A stretch of 64,000 bases of DNA from Nocardia higoensis NBRC 100133 (GTDB lineage Bacteria; Actinomycetota; Actinomycetes; Mycobacteriales; Mycobacteriaceae): assembly GCF_000308595.1 (NCBI RefSeq), contig NZ_BAGA01000130.1:1-64000 (forward strand). Reading direction: 5' to 3'. The notes beneath the pieces were generated by a model. That model saw only the letters and a list, made by a program, of their open reading frames with translations. It searched no databases and was not told the origin of the DNA. Shown one piece after another: positions 54,428 to 62,678 of this stretch. Positions within the stretch are counted from its first letter, which is position 1; each line of letters starts with the position of its first letter. Both the position numbers and the translations under genes were made by a program.

Positions 54428-56617
54428 TCAGGCGGAGGCGCCCACGGGCTCCCCGCTCTTCTCGGCTTCCTCCTCCGCCGGTGGCCGCGCCGGCTGGAGT
54501 TCCTCGATGTCGAGGACCGGTCGCAGGCGGTCGACGACGAACACGAACACCAGAGAGATCGCGCCCCAGATCAGGAAGGTGATCAGATGTCCACCGACGC
54601 TGTCGCCGCCGAAGTACAGGATGGAACGCACCGATTCGACGGCGGCCGGCATGGGCAGCACCTCGTGCAGGAAGCGGAAGACCTCCGGCTCCATGTAGAT
54701 CGACATGGCGCCGCCCGAAGCGGGCACGCCGAGGAACATCAGCACGGCGATCACCGGGATCACCGCGAGCAGCCCGATCAGGCGGACGAACACGGTGGTG
54801 AACATGGCCGTGCAGAAGATCGCCACGATGCCGGCGCCGACGAGCTTCAGGAAGTGACCGTCGACCGCACCGATGAGCGGGTCGGCGATGAGCCACAGAA
54901 CCACCGACATGAAGACCGACCAGCCGGCCACCACCGCCAGCAGGTTGCGCGGGCGCATGGCGGGCGGAAAGGCGTTGGCCGCCACCACGATGATCATGAA
55001 GCCGGACATGATCCAGCCCATCGCGACATACAGCGACACCGTGCCCGTGGTGTCCTCGGCGCCCAGCGGCGCCAGGTCCACGGTCTCCAGCGTCATGCCC
55101 GAGCCTGCGGCGACCTGGCCGAACACGCGGCCGACCACCTGCTGCTGGCTCATTCCCGCGGCGCCGTTGGTGATCAGCGTGGCGTTCGGTGTTGCGGCCG
55201 AGGGCAACACGTAGGCGGCGACGATGTCACGATCGCGTACCTGTTCGCGTGCGGCGTCGGCATCGTCGAGCGCGCGCAGGTCGAACAGCCCGGTCATGTT
55301 CTGCTCCAAGCCCGTGACCATCATCTGGGCCTGCTCGGTGGTGGCGCCGACGACGGCGACCGGCATGTCCTTGGGCGCGGGCTGGTACATGGCGCCGAGC
55401 ATCGTCGACAGCATGAGCACCAGCATCGCCAGCGGGAAGAACGCCATCGTGGTGTAGAGCACCGGCTTGCGGGCCGGCCTGCCGCCGGTCAGCGAGAACA
55501 TGGTCGGCTCGGGGCCGGCGGCGTCCGGGTTGCGGCGGCGCTTGACGAAATCGAGCAGGGCGGTCAGGCCCAGGCCCGCGGCAGCGCCGATCACGAGCAC
55601 GATCACGTGGCCGCCCAGACCGTTGCCGCCGAAGTAGATCACCGAACGCAGCGACTCGCCGATCGCGGGAGCCGGCAGGAAGTTGTGCAGCCACGGGTAC
55701 AGCGAGGGCAGCGTGTGGATCGACATGCCCATGTTGGAGGCGGGCACGCCCAGCACCATGATGAACAGCATGCCCACCAGGACCGCCATCGGCCCGAAGA
55801 TGCGGGTGAAGAACAACTGCACCAGTCCGACCGCGGCGACGGTCAGGAAGCCGAGGCCGAGGATTTCCACGGTGTGACCGTGCACGGCGCCCAGCACCGG
55901 TCCGGCCACGAACCACACCAGGAAGGCGGTCAGCGCGGACCAGCCCGCCAGCAGCGGCAGGAATCGGCGCAGTCGCAGCAGATGCGGGGCCGAGGAGAGC
56001 ATCAGGCTCAGCGGCATGTAGCCGGCCAGCATGAGGGCGGTCGTCATGAACATCGGCGCCAGGCCCGCGCTGTCGTTGCTCGGCAGCGGCGCCAGATCTT
56101 CGGCGCTGAACCCGATGCCCTGGCCGATGAGCTGCGGCGCGAGCAGTTGGGTGACGGTCCCGGACTGGGAAGCGCCCGCCGCGCCCGCGGTGTAGAGCTT
56201 CGCCGGGCCGCTCTCGCCCTGCTGCGCCAGCACGACCGCACCCGAGACCTCGCGGTCGAGCACCAACTGCTCGGCGTCGGCGGCGGTGGCGACCACCCGC
56301 ACATCGACCGCGTCCGGGTCGGCGGCCTCGAGCGCCTGCGCGAAGCGCACCGCCTCGGCGGCCGGACCGGCCACCGCGATCGGCAGGTTGTGCGGCGCGG
56401 TGTGGTGCATGGCCGCCAGATACCCGGTGATCATCATGGTGACCAGCAGGAACGGGAACAGGAACATCGCGACCATGCGGCCGATCCGTTCGGCCTTGGC
56501 CCGCTTGGCGGCCTTGTCCAGCTCGGCCTGGGTGTCCGGTTCGGCCTGTTCCACACCGGATTCGGTCTGTTCGGGATCGTCGGATCGCTCCTCGGATGCG
56601 GACAGGGTAGAGGTCAC
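54428..56617 (-). CDS. Tandemly duplicated YhgE/DUF3533-like membrane protein
   Basis: A 729-residue membrane protein made of two similar halves offset by 340 residues. GVPASNMGMSIHTL then LRSVIYFGGNGLGGHVI (Tyr328) is echoed by GVPASGGAMSIYMEP then VRSILYFGGDSVGGHLI (Tyr668). HNLPIAVAG (76-84) is echoed by KDMPVAVVG. Each half has one N-terminal membrane helix, an extracytoplasmic domain of about 110 residues and about five more helices, the plan of YhgE/Pip and DUF3533 (ABC-2-like) exporters. GTG 56617 with GAGGAGC upstream. It is divergent from a TetR gene (167-bp gap), a typical exporter-repressor pair. It could export the NRPS product, although it lies beyond an 889-bp gap; this is inference. 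Confidence 0.8.
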   Translation of the reverse strand: MTSTLSASEERSDDPEQTESGVEQAEPDTQAELDKAAKRAKAERIGRMVAMFLFPFLLVTMMITGYLAAMHHTAPHNLPIAVAGPAAEAVRFAQALEAADPDAVDVRVVATAADAEQLVLDREVSGAVVLAQQGESGPAKLYTAGAAGASQSGTVTQLLAPQLIGQGIGFSAEDLAPLPSNDSAGLAPMFMTTALMLAGYMPLSLMLSSAPHLLRLRRFLPLLAGWSALTAFLVWFVAGPVLGAVHGHTVEILGLGFLTVAAVGLVQLFFTRIFGPMAVLVGMLFIMVLGVPASNMGMSIHTLPSLYPWLHNFLPAPAIGESLRSVIYFGGNGLGGHVIVLVIGAAAGLGLTALLDFVKRRRNPDAAGPEPTMFSLTGGRPARKPVLYTTMAFFPLAMLVLMLSTMLGAMYQPAPKDMPVAVVGATTEQAQMMVTGLEQNMTGLFDLRALDDADAAREQVRDRDIVAAYVLPSAATPNATLITNGAAGMSQQQVVGRVFGQVAAGSGMTLETVDLAPLGAEDTTGTVSLYVAMGWIMSGFMIIVVAANAFPPAMRPRNLLAVVAGWSVFMSVVLWLIADPLIGAVDGHFLKLVGAGIVAIFCTAMFTTVFVRLIGLLAVIPVIAVLMFLGVPASGGAMSIYMEPEVFRFLHEVLPMPAAVESVRSILYFGGDSVGGHLITFLIWGAISLVFVFVVDRLRPVLDIEELQPARPPAEEEAEKSGEPVGASA

Positions 56618-56688
56618 GAAAAAGCTCCTCGGCTATTTTTCGGGATGGTAGGCCCGGACGATCGGGCAGACCACCGAATCTACGCCAC

Positions 56689-56703
56689 GTGACTTAGAAT
56701 CAC
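56689..56703. promoter_or_regulatory. Candidate TetR operator between exporter and regulator
   Basis: GTGACTTAGAATCAC is an imperfect 15-bp palindrome (GTGAnTnnnAnTCAC) in the 167-bp divergent gap between the YhgE-like gene and the TetR gene, the usual place for an autoregulatory TetR operator. Confidence 0.5.
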
Positions 56704-56784
56704 CCACCGGCGACCCTGTGACGCTCACCGCACATGGCCGGCTGCGATCATCGTGGCGAGTGTTCGCGCGAGAACGGGAGAACC

Positions 56785-57426
56785 ATGGCACGGCACGGCG
56801 ACCAAGCTCGGCAAGCACTCCTCGATGCCGCCGAGGAGCTCTTCGCCACTGTCGGCATCGATTCGGTGTCCAACCGACGCATCGCCGAACACGCAGGTCA
56901 GGCGAACCATTCCGCGGTCGCCTATCACTTCGGCGGACGCGACGAACTGATCCGCGCGATCTTCGACCGCCACAACGAATCGGTCCGCAGACGGCGAGCC
57001 GATCTCGCCGCCCGGCTGCCCGCCGAGCCCGGGGTCACCGACCACTTGCGCTGCCTTGTGGTGCCGGTCACCGAGCATCTCGCGACCCTGCCCGCCCCCA
57101 CCTGGTGGGCCCGCCTCATCCGGCAACTGCGCACCACACCCTCGACCGCCACGCTCACCACCGACATCGTCGGCTCGGACCCGCTCGCCGTGACCCTCAT
57201 CGAGCGCCTGCTCACCCAGCTCGGCGCCCTGCCCCCGGACGTCCTCACCGGCCGCACGGCGCTGCTGGGCCGCATGATCATCGACGTCTGCGCCGAGTAC
57301 GAGGCCAAAGTTCAAGCGGGAACAGAGAAACCGCAGTGGGCGGCTCTCGGCCACTTCCTCACCGACGCCTGCGCGGGCATGCTCACCGCCCCCGTCACCC
57401 ATCCCGACGAGTCCGGCTTCGCCTGA
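56785..57426 (+). CDS. TetR-family transcriptional regulator (exporter-linked)
   Basis: A 213-residue TetR-type repressor. The N-terminal helix-turn-helix region (about residues 8-54) includes ALLDAAEELFATVGIDSVSN and NHSAVAYHFGGRDELIRAIF, the characteristic YHFG/F-K/R motif. The C-terminal ligand domain is not typical of any group I recognise. ATG 56785 is chosen because GGGAG lies 4 nt upstream; an in-frame upstream start adds unsupported residues. It is divergent from the YhgE-like membrane protein and probably represses it until a lipophilic ligand binds. Confidence 0.88.
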   Translation: MARHGDQARQALLDAAEELFATVGIDSVSNRRIAEHAGQANHSAVAYHFGGRDELIRAIFDRHNESVRRRRADLAARLPAEPGVTDHLRCLVVPVTEHLATLPAPTWWARLIRQLRTTPSTATLTTDIVGSDPLAVTLIERLLTQLGALPPDVLTGRTALLGRMIIDVCAEYEAKVQAGTEKPQWAALGHFLTDACAGMLTAPVTHPDESGFA

Positions 57427-57586
57427 GCCGGATGCGTACGCACCACTACTTCGCACGACTCCGGTGAGCACCCGCAGCGACGGCCACCAGCCGCTCGGCT
57501 GATGGCCCGGACCGCCCCGGCCGGGAACCAGCGGAGGCAGCTCGGCGCTGAACCGGTTGGGCTCCGCGGCGTGCTGAACCGGTGAG

Positions 57587-58471
57587 CTAGGACCGCCCGG
57601 CCGGGACGGGCCGGGCGACCGACTCGAAGATGCGGGCGAAACCTTCGCCGCCGTGACCCGCGGCGCGCTGGGCGTCGATCAGCTTCTGCACCATCGCGAT
57701 CGGATCGTTCCCCACGCCCGCGTCGTCGGTCGCGGCGAGGATCGTGGACAGATCGGAGAAGTCGAGACTCTGCTGGCCCGCAACGGTGTAGTCGCCGCCG
57801 TCGATCACCCGGCCGAAACCCGCCAGACCGCCGGTCATCGCGGAGATCCACGCGGCCGCCCGGTCGGCGAACTCGGTGGCGGTGACACCCGCGGTGCGGA
57901 CCAGCGCCGCCCCTTGCATGTACCCGGCGAACATCACGTACATCGCGGACAACAGCGCGAGGTCGTACAACGACGCCAGGCCGGGATCGCTGCCGAGGTA
58001 GGTGCTGGTCCCCCAGACATCGAGAATGTCCCGGTATCGGTGGAACGCCGTCGCATCGCCGCTGTAGAGGATCTCCGAACCGGGCCCGGCGATCATGGAC
58101 GGAACCGCCATGATTCCGCCGTCCACACAGGCGATCCCGTGGGCGGCGGCCCAACGGTCCAGTTCCCTGGCCTCTTCCGGCGAGGTGGTGGTCAGGTCGA
58201 CCAGCGTGCGGCCGCGCAGGTGCTCGGCGACCGGTCCCAGGGTCTCGCGCACCGAGGCATGGTCGAGCAGGCAGACGACGATCAACTCGGCGGCCTCGAC
58301 CGCGTCACCGACGGCACGGACCTCGACGGCACCGGCATCGACCAATGCGCCCGCTCTGCCCGGCGTGCGGTTCCAGACCGTCACCCGGGTATCGCTGCGC
58401 AGCAACGCGGCGGCCAGGGCGCGCCCCATCTCGCCCAGTCCGAGCATGCTGACGGTGGCAGGTGAATTCAT
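57587..58471 (-). CDS. NADP-dependent imine reductase/beta-hydroxyacid dehydrogenase-like enzyme
   Basis: A 294-residue dehydrogenase of the 6-phosphogluconate/beta-hydroxyacid superfamily. The Rossmann motif is MLGLGEMGRALA (9-20), followed by VTVWNRTPGRAG, whose Asn-Arg-Thr suggests NADPH. The mid-protein helix YDLALLSAMYVMFAGYMQGA matches imine reductases, where an Asp or Tyr at this helix is catalytic, rather than hydroxyisobutyrate dehydrogenases with the Lys motif. ATG 58471. It is divergent from an HxlR regulator 145 bp away, so it is probably induced by a small electrophile or its substrate. Confidence 0.8.
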   Translation of the reverse strand: MNSPATVSMLGLGEMGRALAAALLRSDTRVTVWNRTPGRAGALVDAGAVEVRAVGDAVEAAELIVVCLLDHASVRETLGPVAEHLRGRTLVDLTTTSPEEARELDRWAAAHGIACVDGGIMAVPSMIAGPGSEILYSGDATAFHRYRDILDVWGTSTYLGSDPGLASLYDLALLSAMYVMFAGYMQGAALVRTAGVTATEFADRAAAWISAMTGGLAGFGRVIDGGDYTVAGQQSLDFSDLSTILAATDDAGVGNDPIAMVQKLIDAQRAAGHGGEGFARIFESVARPVPAGRS

Positions 58472-58581
58472 GGTGGGTGATTTCCTCACGATTCGAATGA
58501 TCAGGTGATTTCGGTGCCGATCGACGAGTTCCATGCTGCCCACGTGCTGCGGATGCGACAAGTACCCACTATTTTCTTCGA

Positions 58582-58597
58582 TACCCACCTTCGGGTA
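58582..58597. promoter_or_regulatory. Candidate HxlR operator
   Basis: TACCC-N6-GGGTA is a perfect palindrome just before the HxlR start (58617), in the divergent gap to the reductase gene. Another TACCCAC copy lies 19 bp upstream at 58563. HxlR regulators commonly autoregulate from such spacing. Confidence 0.5.
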
Positions 58598-58616
58598 AGT
58601 GTCAAAGGAGCATGCG

Positions 58617-58979
58617 GTGACCAGAACACCGAGAACAGGCCCGTATATCTGCGGAATCGACGCCGCCATGGACGTGGTGTCCGGCAAGTGGAAATCGCTG
58701 ATCCTGTGGGAGCTCGACAACGGCACGCGCCGATTCGGCGAGCTCCGGCGCGGACTGCCGGGAGTCAGCGAGAAGATGCTGGTCCAACACCTACGGGAGA
58801 TGGAAGAGGACGGCCTGGTGCATCGCGAGGTGTATCGCGAGGTGCCGCCGCGGGTCGAGTACTCGCTCACCGATCACGGTCGCAGCTTGAACGCAGCGCT
58901 CGGCCCGCTGGGCGAGTGGGGGCGGCAGCGCATCACCCGGATCGGTGCGGAACGGATCGACGTCGACGCCGTTCGCTGA
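58617..58979 (+). CDS. HxlR-family transcriptional regulator
   Basis: A 120-residue winged-helix regulator of the HxlR type. The hallmark N-terminal CGIDAAMDVVSGKWKSLILW is present, with Cys11 near the start as in redox- or aldehyde-sensing members, and then RFGELRRGLPGVSEKMLVQH as the recognition helix. GTG 58617 is chosen because AAAGGAG is 7 nt upstream; an in-frame GTG at 58599 is an alternative. Divergent from the reductase at 57587-58471, which it likely controls. Confidence 0.87.
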   Translation: MTRTPRTGPYICGIDAAMDVVSGKWKSLILWELDNGTRRFGELRRGLPGVSEKMLVQHLREMEEDGLVHREVYREVPPRVEYSLTDHGRSLNAALGPLGEWGRQRITRIGAERIDVDAVR

Positions 58980-59021
58980 CCGGCATCGCTGCGGGCCCCC
59001 GGAGGGGCGCAGACTGGGCGG

Positions 59022-59579
59022 GTGAGACGTTCCACTGCACACCGCCCCACCCCGGCCGATCTGGCCGCCGCGGAGGGCACGACCATCCCCGATCTGGTGG
59101 CGCCTGGTCTACGGGTGCTGTTCTGCGGCATCAATCCTGGATTGTGGTCGGGGGCGACCGGCCATCACTTCGCTCGACCGGGAAACCGCTTCTGGCCCGC
59201 GCTGTTCCGATCGGGATTCACCCCGCGACTGTTGCGCCCCGACGAACAGGAGGAACTGCTCGCGCTCGGGCTGGGCATCACGAATGTCGCCGCGCGCACC
59301 ACGGCGAAGGCCGACCAGCTCACCCCGCAGGAACTGCGCGAGGGTGGCCGCGCGCTCGTCGACACGGTCGAGCGGAATCGCCCGAGGGTGCTGGCCGTCC
59401 TCGGCCTCGGCGCCTACCGCACCGCGTTCGGTCGGCCGAAGACCACTGTCGGACGGCAATCGGAGACGCTCGGCGACACCGAGATCTGGGTGCTTCCCAA
59501 TCCGAGCGGCCTCAACGCCCACTACACGCTGGACGGCCTGGCCGACGAGTTCCGGAAGCTTCGTGAGGCGACGGAATAG
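59022..59579 (+). CDS. mug: Mismatch-specific uracil/thymine DNA glycosylase (Mug)
   Basis: A 185-residue DNA-repair glycosylase of the Mug/TDG family, which removes uracil or thymine from G:U or G:T mismatches and other damaged pyrimidines. Catalytic-loop motif GINPGLWSG (36-44, with N38), HHFARPGNRFWPAL (48-61) and the intercalating motif NPSGLNAHY (160-168) are all present. GTG 59022 start; length typical. No operon partner. Confidence 0.93.
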   Translation: MRRSTAHRPTPADLAAAEGTTIPDLVAPGLRVLFCGINPGLWSGATGHHFARPGNRFWPALFRSGFTPRLLRPDEQEELLALGLGITNVAARTTAKADQLTPQELREGGRALVDTVERNRPRVLAVLGLGAYRTAFGRPKTTVGRQSETLGDTEIWVLPNPSGLNAHYTLDGLADEFRKLREATE

Positions 59580-59643
59580 TGATCGACCGGCCGTGGCCGG
59601 GGCGCCGACCAGCGTTTGTGCTCGGCGCAAGGCTGAGCCGAAC

Positions 59644-60306
59644 TCATCGCAGCAGGTGTGCGTACTCCTCGCGCCGCTCGCTCGGCAGCAGCGTGTTCAG
59701 CACGAAGCGGATCTGCAGCCGGATGTACTCGTCGAGGCTGTAGAGATTGCCGAAGTGCCAGTGCTTGAGCGCCCAGCCGTGCGCGAGCAGCACGAAGTCG
59801 AAGACCATCAGGTCGACGTCGACCGGGTTCATCAGTCCGGCGGCGATTCCGTCGTCGAGTGCGGCGCGCAGCGGGGCCGACGACTGCACCTCGAGTTCCT
59901 TGATCCTGGTGCGGCCCGCCGAGTCGAGGGTGCGGCTCTCCCGGTAGGTGAGCACAGTGGCGTCGAGATTCTCGTCCACGATCTCGATGTAGCGACGCAT
60001 GCCGGCGACGAGACGCTCTACCGGGTCGTCGCCCGCGGCGTCCATGGCGGGTTCGAGCTGGTCGTTGAACGAGTCGAGGATGACGAGGATGGTGGCGAGC
60101 AGGATGTCCTCCTTGCCGCCGAAGTATTTGTAGATGAGGCCGACGCTGACCTTCGCCTCGTCGGCGAGGGCCTGCATCGACATCTGGTGGAAGCCGGTGC
60201 GCTGCATGACCCGAACCGCGGCGGCAAGCACCTGCTTACGACGGGATTCGGTCCGTACGACACGCACGGCCTCGTCCACGGGCAACGCGTGGTGGTCGGT
60301 GGTCAT
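59644..60306 (-). CDS. TetR-family regulator of the acyl-CoA catabolic cluster
   Basis: A 220-residue TetR regulator. Helix-turn-helix about residues 22-70 (VLAAAVRVMQRTGFHQMSMQ, then VSVGLIYKYFGGKEDILLAT). It is the last gene on the minus strand after the crotonase, 115 bp downstream of it, and probably controls the preceding ligase-dehydrogenase-hydratase genes in response to an acyl-CoA. It is convergent with mug. Confidence 0.88.
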   Translation of the reverse strand: MTTDHHALPVDEAVRVVRTESRRKQVLAAAVRVMQRTGFHQMSMQALADEAKVSVGLIYKYFGGKEDILLATILVILDSFNDQLEPAMDAAGDDPVERLVAGMRRYIEIVDENLDATVLTYRESRTLDSAGRTRIKELEVQSSAPLRAALDDGIAAGLMNPVDVDLMVFDFVLLAHGWALKHWHFGNLYSLDEYIRLQIRFVLNTLLPSERREEYAHLLR

Positions 60307-60421
60307 CGTGATGCTCCTCGTCGCGGTGTCATGGACCGGGAAAGTCGTGGACCGTCAACGTCTCGGCCCAGCCAGACCGGCCAAGGGTACCGAGTGAACC
60401 CGGTGAGCGCGCCGACGGGCG

Positions 60422-61174
60422 TCAGCGCGCTCCGGTCAGGAATCGCCCGAGGCGGTGCGCGGTCTCCTCGTTCTCCATGAGGCGGCCGATCTCGTCGATC
60501 TCCACGGCGTAGCCGTGTTCCCCGCGGGCGGCGGCGATGCATCGTTTGGCCGCACCGTAGGCCGCCGACGGGAGTGCCGCGAGCCGATGCGCCAGCCGCA
60601 TCGCCTCCGGGCCCACCTCGCCGTCGACCGCGGTGTGCACGACACCGAGGCGGTGCGCTTCGCGTCCGTCGACGAGTTCGGCGCCGAGGATGAGGCGGGT
60701 GGCGACCGCGGGGCCGACGGTGCGGGTGAGGCGTTGCGTGCCGCCCGCTCCGGGCAGCAACCCGAGTCCCACCTCCGGCAGGCCGAGCCGAGCGGACACG
60801 CTCGCGATCCGGAAGTCGCAGGCGAGCGCCAGTTCGAGGCCGCCGCCGGTCGCGGCGCCCTCGATCGCCGCGACGGACGGTGTGGGCAACGCCGCCAATG
60901 TCGCGAAAACGTCCTGGAGGCCGGTCGCGAAGCGGGCGATGCGGTTGCCGCGGTCCGGCGCATCGCGCCAGGAGTTCATCATGGCGATGTCGGCGCCGCC
61001 GCAGAAATGCGGCCCCGCGCCGCGAACCAGCAGGCAGCGGATCTCGGGGTCCGCGCCGAGTTCGGCCACCGCCGCGGCCAAGCGCGCTGTCTGCGCTTCG
61101 TCGAAGGCGTTGGCGGGCGGGCGATCCAGGGTGATGATGCCGATGTGGTCCGCACGGTCGATGACGACGCTCAT
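60422..61174 (-). CDS. Enoyl-CoA hydratase
   Basis: A 250-residue crotonase. Both oxyanion segments are present (HFCGGADIAMM and IEGAATGGGLELALACDFRI). Both expected glutamates are there, in GGGLELA and GLPEVGLGLLPGAGGTQRL, so it should act as a true hydratase. ATG 61174 with TGGAG 8 nt upstream; an upstream in-frame ATG at 61204 is less supported. Part of the downstream catabolic unit between an acyl-CoA dehydrogenase and a TetR gene. Confidence 0.9.
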   Translation of the reverse strand: MSVVIDRADHIGIITLDRPPANAFDEAQTARLAAAVAELGADPEIRCLLVRGAGPHFCGGADIAMMNSWRDAPDRGNRIARFATGLQDVFATLAALPTPSVAAIEGAATGGGLELALACDFRIASVSARLGLPEVGLGLLPGAGGTQRLTRTVGPAVATRLILGAELVDGREAHRLGVVHTAVDGEVGPEAMRLAHRLAALPSAAYGAAKRCIAAARGEHGYAVEIDEIGRLMENEETAHRLGRFLTGAR

Positions 61175-61216
61175 GGGGTTCTCCAGTGGTAGGGGTCGCG
61201 GCACGGACGATGGGCG

Positions 61217-62365
61217 TCAGAGTCCGAGATCCTTGGCGACGATGGTCTTCATGATCTCGGTGGTCCCGCCGTAGATGGTCTGGATGCGGGCGTCGACGAA
61301 CGCCCGCCCCACCGCGTATTCGCGCATGTAGCCGTAGCCGCCGTGCAGTTGCAGGCAGCGGTCGGCGACGCGTACCTGCAGTTCGGTGGCCCACCACTTG
61401 AGCCGGGCCGCGCGGGCCGCGGTCAGCTCGCCCGCGACGTGTTCGGCGAGGCAGTCGTCGAGGAAAGTGCGCGCGATGTCGAGTTCGGTGGCCAGCTCGG
61501 CGAGCACGAACTGGGTGTTCTGGAAGCTCGATACGGGTTTCCCGAACGCCGTGCGTTCCTTGACGTAGGCCAGGGTCTGGGCGAACACGCCCTCGGCCGC
61601 GGAGACCGCACCGACGGCCAGCGACAGCCGTTCCTGCGGCAGGTTGTGCACGAGCTGGTAGAAGCCCTGCCCTTCCTCGCCGAGCCGGTTCGCCACCGGC
61701 ACCCGCATGTCGGCGAAGGACAGCTCGCTGGTGTCCTGGGCGTGCAGGCCGATCTTCGCCAGGTTGCGGCCGCGTACGAAGCCGGGGGTGTCTGCCTCGA
61801 CGACGAGCAGGGTCAGGCCCTTGTGCGGATCCTCGGAGGTGCGGACGGCCACGACGAACAGGTCGCCGTTCTGTCCGTTGGAGATGAAGGTCTTGGCGCC
61901 GTCGACGACGTAGTGGTCGCCGTCGCGGACGGCGGTGGTGCGGATGCCGGTCAGGTCGCTGCCGGTGCCGGGCTCGGTCATCGCGATGCCGAGCACCGTC
62001 TCACCGGAGACCACCCCGGGCAGCCATCTGGCCTTCTGCTCGGCAGTGGTCATGTCGGTCAGGTACGGCAGCACGACGTCGTTCTGCAGCGAGAAGGCGA
62101 TGCCCGCGGCCGCGTTGCCCGCCCGGTTGACCTCCTCGATGAGGATGGCGTTGTAGCGGAAGTCGTCGACGCCGGGGCCGCCGTACTCCTCCGGGACGGA
62201 GAAGCCGAGCAGGCCCAGCTTGCCCGCTTCGGTGAACAGCGAGCGATCGAGGCAGCTCGCCTGCTCCCAGTCCTCGTGGACCGGAGTGATCGTCTCGCGA
62301 ACGAAATCGCGGGCGACCTGGCGGAACTGCCGATGTTCGGCGTCGTGGACCAGTTGTGCGTTCAT
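61217..62365 (-). CDS. Acyl-CoA dehydrogenase
   Basis: A 382-residue acyl-CoA dehydrogenase of normal length. FAD/substrate segment AMTEPGTGSDLTGIRTTAVR, VVDGAKTFISNGQNGDLFVV, RTAFGKPVSSFQNTQF and the C-terminal GGYGYMREYAVGRAFVDARI then TIYGGTTEIMK, carrying the usual catalytic Glu. ATG 62365 lies 13 bp after the stop of the dehydrogenase remnant upstream. It oxidises an acyl-CoA made by the ligase at the window end; chain type unknown. Confidence 0.92.
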   Translation of the reverse strand: MNAQLVHDAEHRQFRQVARDFVRETITPVHEDWEQASCLDRSLFTEAGKLGLLGFSVPEEYGGPGVDDFRYNAILIEEVNRAGNAAAGIAFSLQNDVVLPYLTDMTTAEQKARWLPGVVSGETVLGIAMTEPGTGSDLTGIRTTAVRDGDHYVVDGAKTFISNGQNGDLFVVAVRTSEDPHKGLTLLVVEADTPGFVRGRNLAKIGLHAQDTSELSFADMRVPVANRLGEEGQGFYQLVHNLPQERLSLAVGAVSAAEGVFAQTLAYVKERTAFGKPVSSFQNTQFVLAELATELDIARTFLDDCLAEHVAGELTAARAARLKWWATELQVRVADRCLQLHGGYGYMREYAVGRAFVDARIQTIYGGTTEIMKTIVAKDLGL

Positions 62366-62378
62366 GTGCGGATTCCTG

Positions 62379-62678
62379 TCAGCGGAAGGCGTTTTCACCG
62401 GTGAAGGCCTGTCCGAGCACCAGTTGGTGCATTTCGGGGGTGCCCTCGTAGGTGAGTACGGACTCGAGGTCGACCATGTGCCGGATGACGGGATATTCCA
62501 GCGAGATGCCGTTGCCGCCGAGGATGGTGCGGGCCACGATGATCTCACCGGCCGCCATGCCGGGCAGCCACCGCTGCTTCTGTTCCCCGGAGCCGTTGTT
62601 CCAGATCGAGAACATGTAGAGCGAGTCGAGCGACAGCGGGTCCAGGGCGTCGAACTCGGGCAGGGTGGTGCTACTCAT
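62379..62678 (-). pseudogene. Doubly deleted acyl-CoA dehydrogenase remnant (99 aa, still an open frame)
   Basis: This 99-residue frame is composed of three pieces of one acyl-CoA dehydrogenase of the glutaryl-CoA dehydrogenase type. First comes the extreme N-terminus (MSSTTLPEFDALDPLSLDSL). Then a middle piece (IWNNGSGEQKQRWLPGMAAG). Then the extreme C-terminus (LGGNGISLEYPVIRHM and LTYEGTPEMHQLVLG then QAFTGENAF). The full family is about 390 residues, so most of the FAD and acyl sites are missing. The frame stays open across both deletions. Its ATG overlaps the ligase stop by 4 bp (ATGA), which preserves coupling to the downstream dehydrogenase. Almost certainly not an active dehydrogenase. 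Confidence 0.75.

Noticed and set aside
57547..57583. Direct repeat GCTGAACCGGT at 57547-57557 and 57573-57583
   Set aside because: Two 11-bp copies in a convergent gap without associated mobile-element features; too short to interpret.
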